A stretch of 30,515 nucleotides of DNA from Anaerolineales bacterium UBA877 (GCA_002294405.1 DBFP01000051.1:441-30955); one strand, 5' to 3'. Numbered from the stretch's first letter, positions 7,635-16,495 are shown. Program-made: numbers and translations. The notes: generated by a model not told the origin, from the sequence alone.

Positions 7635-7643
7635 TGGTACACT
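7635..7643 (+). promoter_or_regulatory. Extended -10 promoter of eamA, apparently leaderless
   Basis: TGG-TACACT ends 8 bases before the ATG at 7652. The expected transcription start therefore coincides with the start codon. No ribosome site precedes the ATG, consistent with a leaderless message. Confidence 0.45.
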
Positions 7644-7651
7644 CTGCACCC

Positions 7652-8575
7652 ATGGATAAAAATCGACGACGGGCCATGATCGAGGCATTCTTTGCAGTTG
7701 TGGTCTGGGGGGCATCATTTGTAGCCACCAAAATTGCCCTCAGATATACCAGCCCGGGTGTAATTGTCTGGTTGCGTTTTACCATGGGGGTGATCATCCT
7801 GGGAGTTGCTGTTTTTGCAAGGCACCTGTTTAACCTACCTGAAAAAAGGGACTGGGTTTATCTGGCCCTGCTGGGATTTCTTGGCATAACCTTTCACCAG
7901 TGGCTGCAATCGACCGGGCTGATCACAACTGAAGCGACCACCACCGGCTGGATCGTTGCGAGCATACCGGTTTTTATGGCCATTCTGGGGTGGATTGCAT
8001 TGAAGGAAAAATTACTCTGGGTGCAAATTACCGGGATATTAATTTCCGCCATGGGAGTACTGCTCGTTGTGACGCGAGGAAATCTGGTTTTATTGACATC
8101 CGGCAAATTTGGGACAGTGGGTGATTTACTCGTTCTAATCAGCGCGCCAAATTGGGCGGTTTTTTCCGTTCTATCCCGGCGAGGGTTGCAAAAATACCCT
8201 GCCACGCTGATGATGTTTTATGTGATGACTTTTGGCTGGATATTTTCTTCAATTCTCTTTTTTGCGCAAAACGGACTCGACCAGATAAGAATTATCCCCT
8301 GGGAAGGTTGGGCGGGTATCGCCTTTTTAGGAATATTCTGCTCGGGGTTCGCATACATCTTTTGGTATGATGCTCTCCAGGTCTTACCAGTGGCACAAAC
8401 CGGATCATTCCTTTACCTGGAACCGGTGGTCACGGTGATTGTCGCGGCCATATTACTTAATGAGCACCTATACCTGGCAACGATTTTGGGAGGTCTGCTC
8501 ATCCTGGGAGGAGTGTGGTTGGTGAACAGGAAAATCCTAAAACGAAAACTCCCGGCAACAATTTCTTCAAATTAA
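7652..8575 (+). CDS. EamA/DMT-family membrane transporter
   Basis: This is a drug/metabolite transporter superfamily permease of 307 residues with about ten hydrophobic helices in two EamA repeats, located in the cytoplasmic membrane. The first repeat opens with AFFAVVVWGASFVATKIAL. The second ends with the typical VAQTGSFLYLEPVVTVIVA and NEHLYLATILGGLLILGGV segments. Substrate is unknown; family members export amino acids or other metabolites. I chose the ATG at 7652, since the 24 residues available upstream (from 7580) overlap the promoter. The gene stands alone, divergent from ribA, and its stop is one base from the stop of the opposing DUF4442 gene. Confidence 0.9.
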   Translation: MDKNRRRAMIEAFFAVVVWGASFVATKIALRYTSPGVIVWLRFTMGVIILGVAVFARHLFNLPEKRDWVYLALLGFLGITFHQWLQSTGLITTEATTTGWIVASIPVFMAILGWIALKEKLLWVQITGILISAMGVLLVVTRGNLVLLTSGKFGTVGDLLVLISAPNWAVFSVLSRRGLQKYPATLMMFYVMTFGWIFSSILFFAQNGLDQIRIIPWEGWAGIAFLGIFCSGFAYIFWYDALQVLPVAQTGSFLYLEPVVTVIVAAILLNEHLYLATILGGLLILGGVWLVNRKILKRKLPATISSN

Positions 8576-8576
8576 G

Positions 8577-9026
8577 TTACTGAGTCCTTTTGCGAACGTA
8601 CAGCATTTTTTCAACGTGAGCAATTGCCAGGTCTTGATCATCCAGAACATCAACTGAAAAAACCGGCTCAGCTTTTTGTTCCTGGTCAGCTTCCCGGCGG
8701 ATTTCTTCGATCCGTTCCGGGGGAATATGAAAAGTGGCTTTCACTGTTCCGCGACCGGGATGTATGAATTGAATGCTGGCGAACTTGTCCCAAACACGGT
8801 ATTCCACGCCCAAGGCATGCATTAGGATTATTACGAACCATGGATCGCACATGGCATATAGCGAACCACCAAAATGAGATTTAAAGAGATTCTGATTTAG
8901 GGGGGTCAGTTTCATTTCCACAAAGATGGTATTTTTATCAATTATGTCTGAATGGATTCCAGCCCCCATCAGGGGTGGATAAAAGTTGATAAATCTTTCC
9001 CGAACTTTCTGCCATTCAATTTTCAT
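8577..9026 (-). CDS. DUF4442 hotdog-fold (thioesterase-like) protein
   Basis: This 149-residue protein resembles the DUF4442 branch of the hotdog superfamily, whose members are usually acyl-CoA thioesterases. The central helix segment FGGSLYAMCDPWFVIILMHALG and the following strand VWDKFASIQFIHPGRGTVKATF match that family, including the Asp in CDPW. The real substrate is unknown. An in-frame TTG at 9050 could extend it by 8 residues, but the ATG at 9026 gives the more usual family start. Neither has a strong ribosome site. It lies 42 bases after the deaminase gene on the same strand, as the last gene of the PilZ-deaminase-DUF4442 unit. Confidence 0.8.
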   Translation of the reverse strand: MKIEWQKVRERFINFYPPLMGAGIHSDIIDKNTIFVEMKLTPLNQNLFKSHFGGSLYAMCDPWFVIILMHALGVEYRVWDKFASIQFIHPGRGTVKATFHIPPERIEEIRREADQEQKAEPVFSVDVLDDQDLAIAHVEKMLYVRKRTQ

Positions 9027-9068
9027 GAAATTATTTATCCACTTCCCCAATAAATTTGCGATGACATG

Positions 9069-10079
9069 TCAATTGATCGTTGGAACATTCTTCTTTGTTT
9101 GCAAAGCGAATTTTTCTTGCTGCCCCAAAAAAGCCACATCCAGTGAATTGATCTGTGCCTGGCGAATCTGTGCCTGTGAAAGCCCAGCCTTTGGAGCAGC
9201 CACATTGAATTCATAATGCAGGTCAATTCCACTTATCCCTGGATCATCTGTGTTTATCGTGGCTTGAATACCGTGTTCGAGAAAAATTCTTAAAGGGTGA
9301 CTGGGATAATCTGGGACACAACTGGTTTGCAGGTTGCTGGTGAGGCATGATTCCACTCCTATGTGATGACTGGAAATATATTCAATTAACGAGAGGTCTT
9401 CAAGTGCATGTAAGGCATGACCAATACGCTCTGCACCCAGATCGCGGATTGCGTGCCATATGGATTCGGACCCCGCGATTTCGCCTGCATGAATTGTTAC
9501 ATGCCAGCCTGCATCCCGGGCCCGCTTGAAGTGATCAACAAACCATTCTGCCGGGAAGTTGCTTTCGTCTCCCGCCAGGTCCAAGGCGACGATGTTCTCG
9601 CGCTGACTTAAAAGTGCGTCCAATTCCCTTGAGGCGATTTCAGAGCCATAGGTACGGCTGAGGATCCCAATCAAGTTTACTTTTACCCCAAAATCGCGGA
9701 CGCCTGCAGCGATCCCATCCACAACAGCTTCAACAACCATGACCGGGTCCAATCCATTTGCTTCGGCCATAAACCAAGGGCTGAAGCGCAGTTCGATGTA
9801 ATCCAGTCCTTCTCTCTGTGCGTCTTCAACATTTTCGTATGCCACGCGGTGGCAGGCAATGGCATCCTTTAGAACAGCCAACGGCCAGTGGAACTTGGAT
9901 ATAAAAGCCATCACCCCTGGGCGCGGGTCAGTAACCTGGACGTATGGACGGAGGTCTTCCAACTTCCGGGAAGGTAAGGGGATATTAAATTGTTGACCTA
10001 ATTCGAGGATAGTCTGGAGACGGATATTGCCATCCAGATGTCTGTGCAATTCAACAAGGGGAAGAGAAGGATCGATCAC
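9069..10079 (-). CDS. Adenosine deaminase family protein
   Basis: This metal-dependent amidohydrolase belongs to the adenosine/adenine deaminase family, which hydrolyses adenosine (or a related aminopurine) to inosine and ammonia. The N-terminal metal-binding H12xH14 (ELHRHLDGN), the HAGE motif with catalytic Glu, ERIGHAL, and the distal TDDPGISG motif are all intact. The family usually reads STDDP; here it is NTDDP. Length is 336 residues from a GTG at 10079, which sits 4 bases after the PilZ stop. An ATG at 10151 would make 360 residues but would overlap PilZ by 68 bases and adds a non-family N-terminus. No clear ribosome site exists at either, so the start is uncertain. Substrate could be adenosine, adenine or a modified nucleoside. 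Confidence 0.88.
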   Translation of the reverse strand: MIDPSLPLVELHRHLDGNIRLQTILELGQQFNIPLPSRKLEDLRPYVQVTDPRPGVMAFISKFHWPLAVLKDAIACHRVAYENVEDAQREGLDYIELRFSPWFMAEANGLDPVMVVEAVVDGIAAGVRDFGVKVNLIGILSRTYGSEIASRELDALLSQRENIVALDLAGDESNFPAEWFVDHFKRARDAGWHVTIHAGEIAGSESIWHAIRDLGAERIGHALHALEDLSLIEYISSHHIGVESCLTSNLQTSCVPDYPSHPLRIFLEHGIQATINTDDPGISGIDLHYEFNVAAPKAGLSQAQIRQAQINSLDVAFLGQQEKFALQTKKNVPTIN

Positions 10080-10083
10080 AGGT

Positions 10084-10446
10084 TTAGAGTGGAAAAGTAT
10101 TGTCCTGTGAGCTGTATTTTTCCATGATTCGCTGTACGATCTCGGCATCACGCAGGTCCAGCTTGATTATTTCAAAACCGATTTCGAAAAGACCTGTTTG
10201 AAGGGGATCAAGTTCACACCACCTTGTGACAGCGGTAAAGTCAATGTATTCTTTATCTGCTACATCTGCGGTGGTGTTAATCCGCAGTTTGTACTCCTTG
10301 GAAAGCGGGATCGCCTTCTGGCTGTCCATTTTTAATCCCTGTTGGGAAATATCGGCCAGGTGTCCGATCATTTGATTCGCGCCCGCATCAATGATGCGCA
10401 AATAATAAGAAATACTGCGGCGTTTGAATTTCCTCCGTTCCAGCAT
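10084..10446 (-). CDS. PilZ-domain protein (probable c-di-GMP receptor)
   Basis: This 120-residue stand-alone PilZ domain carries both c-di-GMP-binding motifs: R5xxxR9 in ERRKFKRR and D32xSxxG37 in ADISQQGLKM. The rest fits the PilZ beta-barrel. Presence of both motifs predicts that it binds the second messenger; the output is unknown and no motility or exopolysaccharide gene is adjacent. It has an excellent ribosome site (AAGGAGG, 5 bases before the ATG) and a good promoter upstream. It is the first gene of the unit with the deaminase and the DUF4442 protein, and is divergent from glgA. Confidence 0.88.
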   Translation of the reverse strand: MLERRKFKRRSISYYLRIIDAGANQMIGHLADISQQGLKMDSQKAIPLSKEYKLRINTTADVADKEYIDFTAVTRWCELDPLQTGLFEIGFEIIKLDLRDAEIVQRIMEKYSSQDNTFPL

Positions 10447-10480
10447 ACAAGCCTCCTTATCTATTAGTTCATCACAATTA

Positions 10481-10509
10481 ATTTTATTTTAATTCCCTGA
10501 GCGTCCCAA
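10481..10509 (-). promoter_or_regulatory. Promoter of the PilZ unit
   Basis: On the minus strand TTGGGA (10504-10509), 17 bases and TAAAAT (10481-10486) predict a start near 10474, about 28 bases before the PilZ ATG. Confidence 0.5.
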
Positions 10510-10673
10510 TTAAGTTATATATCAAGGCGATCTCATCTTCCTATCACTTGGGGGCATTTACTGAATAAAACCAAGTATACTGCTTTTTGTCCACGTTTGT
10601 GAGCAAGCATTGGAGTGAAATTACGGACCTTAAAAAAACAGCAGGAGAAAGTATAAATTTCAGCTTTCCGTTG

Positions 10674-10679
10674 TACAAT
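10674..10679 (+). promoter_or_regulatory. Probable -10 of glgA, apparently leaderless
   Basis: TACAAT, preceded by TTG, ends 7 bases before the glgA ATG at 10687, so transcription should begin at or next to the start codon. There is no ribosome site and no good -35. Confidence 0.4.
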
Positions 10680-10686
10680 AGAAACA

Positions 10687-12153
10687 ATGCCTGCTAGGAT
10701 AAATGTCTTATATTTAGCCGCTGAAGCTGAACCGTTCGTGAAGATAGGAGGTCTGGCTGATGTGGCAGGATCACTTCCAATAGCATTGCGCACCCTTCCA
10801 GTCCTGGCAGGCAACAGCGTTAAATTTGATGTCAGACTCGTCCTCCCTCTCCATCGTACAATCGAATCTAGCAAATTATCACTGCGCCTCGCAGCTGAAT
10901 ATTCAATAAATAGATCGGGTGATGCCATCCCAGTGCAAGTTTATGAAACTTCATCAAATGGTCTGCCAGTATATTTTATTAGCGGCACACCTATCATCAA
11001 TACTCCCTCGGTCTACTCCACGGACATGGCTTTGGATCGTGAAAAATATACTTTTTTTTCCATTGCCGCCCTCAAGATGATTCAGCAAATTGGATGGAAA
11101 GCGGATATAGTTCACGCCAATGACTGGCATACTGCGCTGACACTTTATACATTGAGATGCAACCATAACAACCCCTCATTTGCGTCCATACGATCCGTGA
11201 TTACAATTCACAACCTCCCTTACATGGGCGGAGACTGCTCGGATGTATTATCTGGGTACGGTATCCCCTCACTAAATGATTTTTCGTTGCCAGGCTGGGC
11301 GCAGACACAACCACTGCCCTTGGGGTTGTGGTCTGCTGATTCCATCGTTCCAGTATCACCGACATATGCAAATGAAATCCTGACCCCTGAATTTGGTTGC
11401 GGATTGGATCCCTACCTGATGACTCGCTCCGACAGTATGGTTGGAATCTTGAACGGCTTGGATGTAAATTATTGGAATCCAGAAACGGATCCCTTTCTTC
11501 CAGCCAGGTTCTCACCAGAAAATTTCCATGACCGCATCATCAATAAAACTACCCTGCAGAAAAGACTTGAACTGAAAGAAGACCCCCAGGTCCCCCTCCT
11601 GGTAATGATAGGAAGGATTGACCTGCAAAAAGGCCAGGATATTACTTTCGAGGTCCTACGCATTTTAAAGGATAGAAACTGGCAGTTCATCATTCTCGGA
11701 TCAGGGGATCCGGTTCTTGAAAATGCAGCCCGAACCCTGGAGGCAGAATTTCCAGATCGTGTCAGAGCTGTCATCCGGTTTGATGTTTCTTTGGGGCATT
11801 TGTTGTACGGAGGAGCGGATCTATTCCTGATGCCATCCCGTTATGAACCATGTGGTCTTGCCCAAATGATTGCCATGCATTACGGTTGCGTCCCATTGGT
11901 CCGGGCTACTGGTGGATTGATTGACACAGTTCTGGAGGGCAAGACTGGATTCCATTTCCACGATCATGGGGCTGAGGCGATGGTAGAAGCACTGAGCCAA
12001 GCACTGGATATTTTTGTTAATCCGGATGCCTGGCACGAATTCCAGCGCAGAGGCATGATGGAAGATTTTTCCTGGTCGCGCTCGGCGCTCAAGTATGCGA
12101 ATATTTATTATTCGTTATTGTCAGAAAATCAACTGTTAACATCCATGAGGTGA
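10687..12153 (+). CDS. glgA: Glycogen synthase (ADP-glucose type)
   Basis: This GT5 retaining glycosyltransferase adds glucose from ADP-glucose to glycogen in the cytoplasm. The 488 residues match the family length. The N-terminal GT-B domain opens NVLYLAAEAEPFVKIGGLADVAGSL, where KIGGLADV (19-26) is the variant of the canonical KTGGLGDV sugar-nucleotide loop. HANDWHTAL, the inter-domain IVPVSPTYANEI, NGLD, and the C-terminal PSRYEPCGLAQMIAMHYG with the second ATGGL loop are all present. It heads the glgA-glgC-malQ operon, with glgC starting 3 bases after its stop. It appears to be leaderless. Confidence 0.95.
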   Translation: MPARINVLYLAAEAEPFVKIGGLADVAGSLPIALRTLPVLAGNSVKFDVRLVLPLHRTIESSKLSLRLAAEYSINRSGDAIPVQVYETSSNGLPVYFISGTPIINTPSVYSTDMALDREKYTFFSIAALKMIQQIGWKADIVHANDWHTALTLYTLRCNHNNPSFASIRSVITIHNLPYMGGDCSDVLSGYGIPSLNDFSLPGWAQTQPLPLGLWSADSIVPVSPTYANEILTPEFGCGLDPYLMTRSDSMVGILNGLDVNYWNPETDPFLPARFSPENFHDRIINKTTLQKRLELKEDPQVPLLVMIGRIDLQKGQDITFEVLRILKDRNWQFIILGSGDPVLENAARTLEAEFPDRVRAVIRFDVSLGHLLYGGADLFLMPSRYEPCGLAQMIAMHYGCVPLVRATGGLIDTVLEGKTGFHFHDHGAEAMVEALSQALDIFVNPDAWHEFQRRGMMEDFSWSRSALKYANIYYSLLSENQLLTSMR

Positions 12154-12156
12154 TGT

Positions 12157-13419
12157 ATGAAAACACGTGCAATTATCATGGCTGGTGGAGAAGGGGCGCG
12201 ATTGAGTGCCCTGACCGCCAAACGCACCAAACCGGCCGTCCCCTTTGCAGGCAAGTACCGACTTATCGACTTTCCAATTTCCAATTGCGTCAATTCCGAT
12301 ATTTTCGATATCATGGTACTGGCACAGTATCGTCCTCACTCCCTCATTGAACACATCGGTTCGGGCGGTCCATGGGATTTGAATCGTGACTTTACGGGGG
12401 GGATCCGCATCCTGACGCCCTATAAAGCCCGCTTTGATTCGGACTGGTTCGAAGGCACAGCAGACGCAGTACAGCAAAATTTCTCGTTCATAAAACGAGG
12501 GTCACCAGACCTGCTGCTCATCCTGTCTGGAGATCACATTTATACAATGGATTACGATACATTGATCACTTTTCACATCGATCAACAAGCGGACCTGACC
12601 ATTGCATCAATTCGAGTCCCACTTGCTGAGGCGTCCCGTTTCGGAGTCCTGGTGGTGGATAACAAGTACCGTGTTAAAGGATTCGTCGAGAAACCAGTGA
12701 ACCCGCCCTCGGATCTGATCAATATGGGAGTGTATCTTTTCAACCGTGAAGTTTTAGACAGGGCGTTGTGGGAAGACCACAAACGCAAAAACTCTGCCCA
12801 TGATTTTGGTAAGGATATTCTGCCTCGCCTGGTCAAGAGCAAGCACAGGGTTATTGCTTTCCCTTACACGGGTTATTGGATGGATGTGGGGACCATCCTT
12901 TCATATTGGCAGGCGCATATGGATTTGCTCTCCCCGAATCCACTCCTAAAACTATATGACCGCAGCTGGGTCATTCATACCAGAACCGAGGAACGACCGC
13001 CGGTACGAATTCCCCAAAACGCATCCGTTTTTGCTAGCATGATCTCGGACGGTTGCATAATCATGGAAAATGCGCGCGTGGAAAGCAGTGTGCTCTCCCC
13101 AGGTGTGGTCGTTCGCCCGGGAGCCGTGGTTCGAGAATCCATCATTCTGACTGATACCATTATTGACAGCGGGGCGGTGATAGAACGTGCCATTCTCGAT
13201 AAACTGGTCTGTGTCGAGAGGAATGCTCATGTGGGAGGGGGTATATCAAATCCCGACGTTAAACTGGCAGTGGTGGGTAAAAACAGCATCGTTCCTGCCG
13301 GTATGATCGTCGAACCGGGAGCAACTATTGGCCCTGACGTCATCGCTTCCGATTATCCACACCTGGCAGTAAAATCTGGTGAGGTTTTGGAAACCAAAAG
13401 ACATCCATATGAAATTTGA
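12157..13419 (+). CDS. glgC: Glucose-1-phosphate adenylyltransferase
   Basis: This enzyme makes ADP-glucose from ATP and glucose-1-phosphate, the committed and usually allosterically controlled step of bacterial glycogen synthesis. The N-terminal nucleotidyltransferase domain has IIMAGGEGARLSALT, the PAVPFAGKYRLIDFPISNC block, the WFEGTADAVQQN segment, SGDHIY and the FVEKP sugar-phosphate site. The last 130 residues form a left-handed beta-helix of hexapeptide repeats. Length 420 is normal. GAGGTGATGT before the ATG includes a ribosome site overlapping the end of glgA, so the two are tightly linked. Its product is the substrate of the upstream glgA. Confidence 0.95.
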   Translation: MKTRAIIMAGGEGARLSALTAKRTKPAVPFAGKYRLIDFPISNCVNSDIFDIMVLAQYRPHSLIEHIGSGGPWDLNRDFTGGIRILTPYKARFDSDWFEGTADAVQQNFSFIKRGSPDLLLILSGDHIYTMDYDTLITFHIDQQADLTIASIRVPLAEASRFGVLVVDNKYRVKGFVEKPVNPPSDLINMGVYLFNREVLDRALWEDHKRKNSAHDFGKDILPRLVKSKHRVIAFPYTGYWMDVGTILSYWQAHMDLLSPNPLLKLYDRSWVIHTRTEERPPVRIPQNASVFASMISDGCIIMENARVESSVLSPGVVVRPGAVVRESIILTDTIIDSGAVIERAILDKLVCVERNAHVGGGISNPDVKLAVVGKNSIVPAGMIVEPGATIGPDVIASDYPHLAVKSGEVLETKRHPYEI

Positions 13420-14965
13420 ACGTGCTTCCGGAGTCCTTCTCCATCCCACAAGCCTCCCGGGATCCTACGGAATCGGGGATCTTGGTCCGGCTGCATACCG
13501 CTGGGTGGATTGGCTGGCAGGTACCGGTTGTAAACTGTGGCAGATTTTACCTCTTGGTCCCACAGGATATGGAGATTCCCCCTATCAATGTTTTTCGGCG
13601 TTCGCCGGGAATCCCTACGTTATCAGCCCGGAATTGTTGCTGCAGGAGGGTTTGCTCCACTCGAATGATCTCATAGAGAAAATGAGATTTGATCCTAAGA
13701 GGGTGGATTTTGGAAGGCTTATCCCGTGGAAACTGAATTTGCTTGAACGGGCTTTCACTCGCTTTTCATCATCCCAAAGGCTCCCCAAATCAATTGCAAA
13801 GGAACAGCAACAAGGGGATATTCCCAGCAAAATCTCCGAGGATGTTTCTCCATCGATTAAAACAAGCTTTGATACTTTCTGTGTTGAAAACGCCTCCTGG
13901 TTGGATGATTATTCCCTTTTCATGGCGATAAAAGAAGCCCATGGTGGCGGACCCTGGAGCAGTTGGCCGGAGTTAATACGCAAACGCAATCCCGATGCCA
14001 TAAACGACGCTCGTGACACATTGGCCTCATCCATTTTGAGAATTTCCTTCTATCAATTTATCTTTTTTCGCCAGTGGAACGCGCTGCTTGAGTATGCTCA
14101 TCAAAAGGGGCTGCGCATTATTGGAGATATCCCGATATTTGTGGCCAGCGATTCATCGGATGTATGGTCGCACCCAGACCTCTTTTTTCTTGATAAAGAC
14201 TTACATCCAACCGTGGTTGCTGGTGTTCCTCCAGATTATTTCTCACCGACCGGTCAATTGTGGGGCAACCCGCTCTACCGGTGGGACAGGCACAAATCGC
14301 AAGGATATAAATGGTGGTTGGAACGCCTGCGGGCAAGCCTTAAATTGGTGGACATTCTGCGAATTGATCATTTTAGGGGCTTTGCTGGTTATTGGGAAAT
14401 CCCGGCAGCGAATTCCACTGCAGAAACCGGTCGCTGGGTTCCTGGACCGGGTACAGACTTCTTTGATGCAGTAAAGTCCAATCTGGGCGACGACTTACCC
14501 ATCATTGCTGAAGACCTTGGATTGATCACGCCTGACGTAACCAAGTTGAGGGACACGTATGCCCTGCCAGGAATGAAAGTCTTACAATTTGCCTTTTCCG
14601 GTCCTGACAACCCCTTCCTCCCACATTCATATCCCCAGAATTGCGTCGTTTATACGGGAACGCATGACAATGATACCTCACACGGGTGGTATGAATCTGG
14701 TCCGGAAAGTGAGAAAGATTTCGCTCGCCGTTACCTTGGGAGCAATGGGTCGGATTTTTCCTGGGACTTGATCGGTGCAGCGTGGAAGTCTATAGCAGTT
14801 TTTGCCATTGCCCCCCTGCAGGACTTTTTATCACTGGGTACGGAGGCGCGCTTCAACTATCCATCAAGGCTTGGGGGGAATTGGGAGTGGCGCGTGCAAG
14901 AGGCGGTCTTATCTGCGAATTTGCAGGGAAGGATTAAAGATCTGAACTGGTTAAGTCAGAGATAA
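13409..14965 (+). CDS. malQ: 4-alpha-glucanotransferase (amylomaltase, GH77)
   Basis: This enzyme transfers alpha-1,4-glucan segments between chains and so processes maltodextrins from glycogen turnover. The family start RASGVLLHPTSLPG, the CKLWQILPLGPTGYGDSPYQ block, the nucleophile D320 (RIDHFRGF), the acid/base Glu in IIAEDLG and the transition-state Asp in GTHDND are all intact. I chose the ATG at 13409 (518 aa), which overlaps the glgC stop by 11 bases and implies translational coupling; a GTG at 13379 would add 10 residues. It is the last gene of the glycogen operon. No convincing terminator follows before the opposing lipoprotein gene. Confidence 0.95.
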   Translation: MKFERASGVLLHPTSLPGSYGIGDLGPAAYRWVDWLAGTGCKLWQILPLGPTGYGDSPYQCFSAFAGNPYVISPELLLQEGLLHSNDLIEKMRFDPKRVDFGRLIPWKLNLLERAFTRFSSSQRLPKSIAKEQQQGDIPSKISEDVSPSIKTSFDTFCVENASWLDDYSLFMAIKEAHGGGPWSSWPELIRKRNPDAINDARDTLASSILRISFYQFIFFRQWNALLEYAHQKGLRIIGDIPIFVASDSSDVWSHPDLFFLDKDLHPTVVAGVPPDYFSPTGQLWGNPLYRWDRHKSQGYKWWLERLRASLKLVDILRIDHFRGFAGYWEIPAANSTAETGRWVPGPGTDFFDAVKSNLGDDLPIIAEDLGLITPDVTKLRDTYALPGMKVLQFAFSGPDNPFLPHSYPQNCVVYTGTHDNDTSHGWYESGPESEKDFARRYLGSNGSDFSWDLIGAAWKSIAVFAIAPLQDFLSLGTEARFNYPSRLGGNWEWRVQEAVLSANLQGRIKDLNWLSQR

Positions 14966-15026
14966 TTCCCAATCACGGTACATAATCCCGGGATAAAACC
15001 TAAATAATATTTATTATGTCTTATTT

Positions 15027-15806
15027 TTAAGGGGAGAGATTCCAATCAGCAGGATCGTTTAATACAGTATTTCCTGCGATTTGTTGTAAAAACAACGCCG
15101 TTTCCTTGGGTAGATCAGCCCTGTATGACAATCCAACCGGACTTTGAAGAAAGATCGCGGCATAGAAAACACTTGCTGCCAAATATGTTCCCTGCAGGGA
15201 AGGAGTACTGCCATCTTCCTGCCAGAGTGTCAACCCTGGATTTTGACCTCCTGCCAACAACCACGCATACCCAACCGGAGCAACAGCGGTTGAAAGTTCA
15301 TGCGCAATCTGAAGATATCCCCTGTCAATCTGAAGTTGCATGCTTTTAAAATCCGGGAATCCATTTTCCGGCCAACCATCCCGATGAGCCCAGGTAAGGA
15401 ATAAAATTGGTACTCCTCCACCTTCTTTGATTTGGTTGACCAAAAATCGGGCAGCAGGGTACATCTGAGTATTGCGGGACTGGTCAACCGCAGGAATTTG
15501 ACTTTGTTCCTGCAACACTACAAAATCCCATTTCGAGGCTGATATTTTCTCGAGAGTCTCAGAGGAATTTACATGGTCGGCCAGAGTCACACCCCCCTGG
15601 GCAGACATTCCAACTTGAACATTATGCCCCCCTGAATTCGCTAATTTAGCGAACATTCCAGGCAAATCATTTACGAAAGTATAGCTATTCCCAATGAAAA
15701 GTATTCGCGAACAAGTTTCCTCGCTTTTTGTAAGGTCGCAATTAATTGTTAATGAGCAACCGCAGAGGGCAAGCAGAAAGCAACATGCGATCAGTGGTCG
15801 TTTCAT
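15027..15806 (-). CDS. SGNH-hydrolase-like lipoprotein, probable catalytic His missing
   Basis: This 259-residue exported protein has a short lipoprotein signal (MKRPLIACCFLLALCGC, lipid-attached Cys at 17). The fold is SGNH/GDSL-like: block I ILFIGNSYT with candidate nucleophile S41, the WDFVVLQEQS segment, and a C-terminal block LWQEDGSTPSLQGTYLAASVFY. In SGNH enzymes the last block normally provides a D-x-x-H pair. Here D198 is kept but the His position is T201, so it may be inactive or use another residue. It could bind or de-esterify cell-surface glycans, but substrate is unknown. GGTGA precedes the ATG. It stands alone, convergent with malQ. Confidence 0.75.
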   Translation of the reverse strand: MKRPLIACCFLLALCGCSLTINCDLTKSEETCSRILFIGNSYTFVNDLPGMFAKLANSGGHNVQVGMSAQGGVTLADHVNSSETLEKISASKWDFVVLQEQSQIPAVDQSRNTQMYPAARFLVNQIKEGGGVPILFLTWAHRDGWPENGFPDFKSMQLQIDRGYLQIAHELSTAVAPVGYAWLLAGGQNPGLTLWQEDGSTPSLQGTYLAASVFYAAIFLQSPVGLSYRADLPKETALFLQQIAGNTVLNDPADWNLSP

Positions 15807-15980
15807 TTCAAATCACCCGATAGCGACATAGGGGAAATTGTCCAAGTTGAATAATATGCTGGTTCGAGACATGGTGTTTTCCGAGCAGGCATCAGGGGGG
15901 AAGAAAATCAACCCTTGATATTCAATCTTGAGTTGATTTGGTCGAAAAGGTGTATGATTTTCTATGACTAGAAATAAAAT

Positions 15981-16001
15981 GACACACTTTATCAGTGTGC
16001 C
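15981..16001 (-). terminator. Rho-independent terminator after the GNAT gene
   Basis: On the minus strand an 8-bp stem (GGCACACT/AGTGTGTC, one G-T pair) with a 5-base loop is followed by ATTTTATTTC. It lies about 20 bases past the GNAT stop and ends the ligase-GNAT transcript. Confidence 0.65.
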
Positions 16002-16021
16002 CGAATTTATTCTAATACTTA

Positions 16022-16495
16022 TTACAAGTGTTTGGTGAAAATTACCAAATCATCACCAATGCTATAGAAGTCCTTTATCTGGGCTTCAAGAGTGTAACCA
16101 GAGGAAACGTAAAAATTACGCGTCGGCTCGTACGTAGGTCTGCCAGAGGTCTCGAGTACTAGCAAGCGCCCGCCAAGTTTCCGGACTGCATCCTCACACG
16201 CACCAAGCAAATCGCGACCCACTCCACGACGGCGAGCTGTTGGATCCACTGCAATCCAGAAAAGATCAAAAGTCCCGGAAGTGAGGGAGCGAGGTCCATA
16301 ACAGGCATATCCAAGAACGCGATCCTGATCTTTTTCTACCAGGAAATAATATCCGCTTCGTTCCGATCCATGGGCGAGGTATTCTTCCCATAGTTCATTA
16401 ACACATTCGACCTCTTCCTGGTTGAAAACACTGGAATTAGCAGTAATGGAATTAATGGCAGAACCATCTTTAGGTTCTGGAATGACAATCTTCAT
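16022..16495 (-). CDS. GNAT-family N-acetyltransferase
   Basis: This 157-residue protein has a GCN5-related acetyltransferase fold. The acetyl-CoA pyrophosphate loop is RRRGVGRDLL, following the typical beta-4 strand FDLFWIAVDP, and the C-terminal part has the usual FYVSSGYTLEAQI. The acceptor is unknown. The ATG at 16495 overlaps the stop of the upstream ATP-grasp ligase as ATGA, so the two are translationally coupled and probably act on the same compound. An upstream TTG at 16501 is possible but less likely. Confidence 0.88.
   Translation of the reverse strand: MKIVIPEPKDGSAINSITANSSVFNQEEVECVNELWEEYLAHGSERSGYYFLVEKDQDRVLGYACYGPRSLTSGTFDLFWIAVDPTARRRGVGRDLLGACEDAVRKLGGRLLVLETSGRPTYEPTRNFYVSSGYTLEAQIKDFYSIGDDLVIFTKHL

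Larger units (their letters stand above)
7297..7651. other. Divergent intergenic region between ribA and eamA
   Basis: No gene is seen in these 355 bases. The region is very AT-rich, with an ATATATAT run near 7527-7536. It carries the ribA promoter (7383-7412) and the extended -10 of eamA (7635-7643). An ORF at 7095-7451 overlaps ribA in another frame and is a shadow. Confidence 0.6.
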
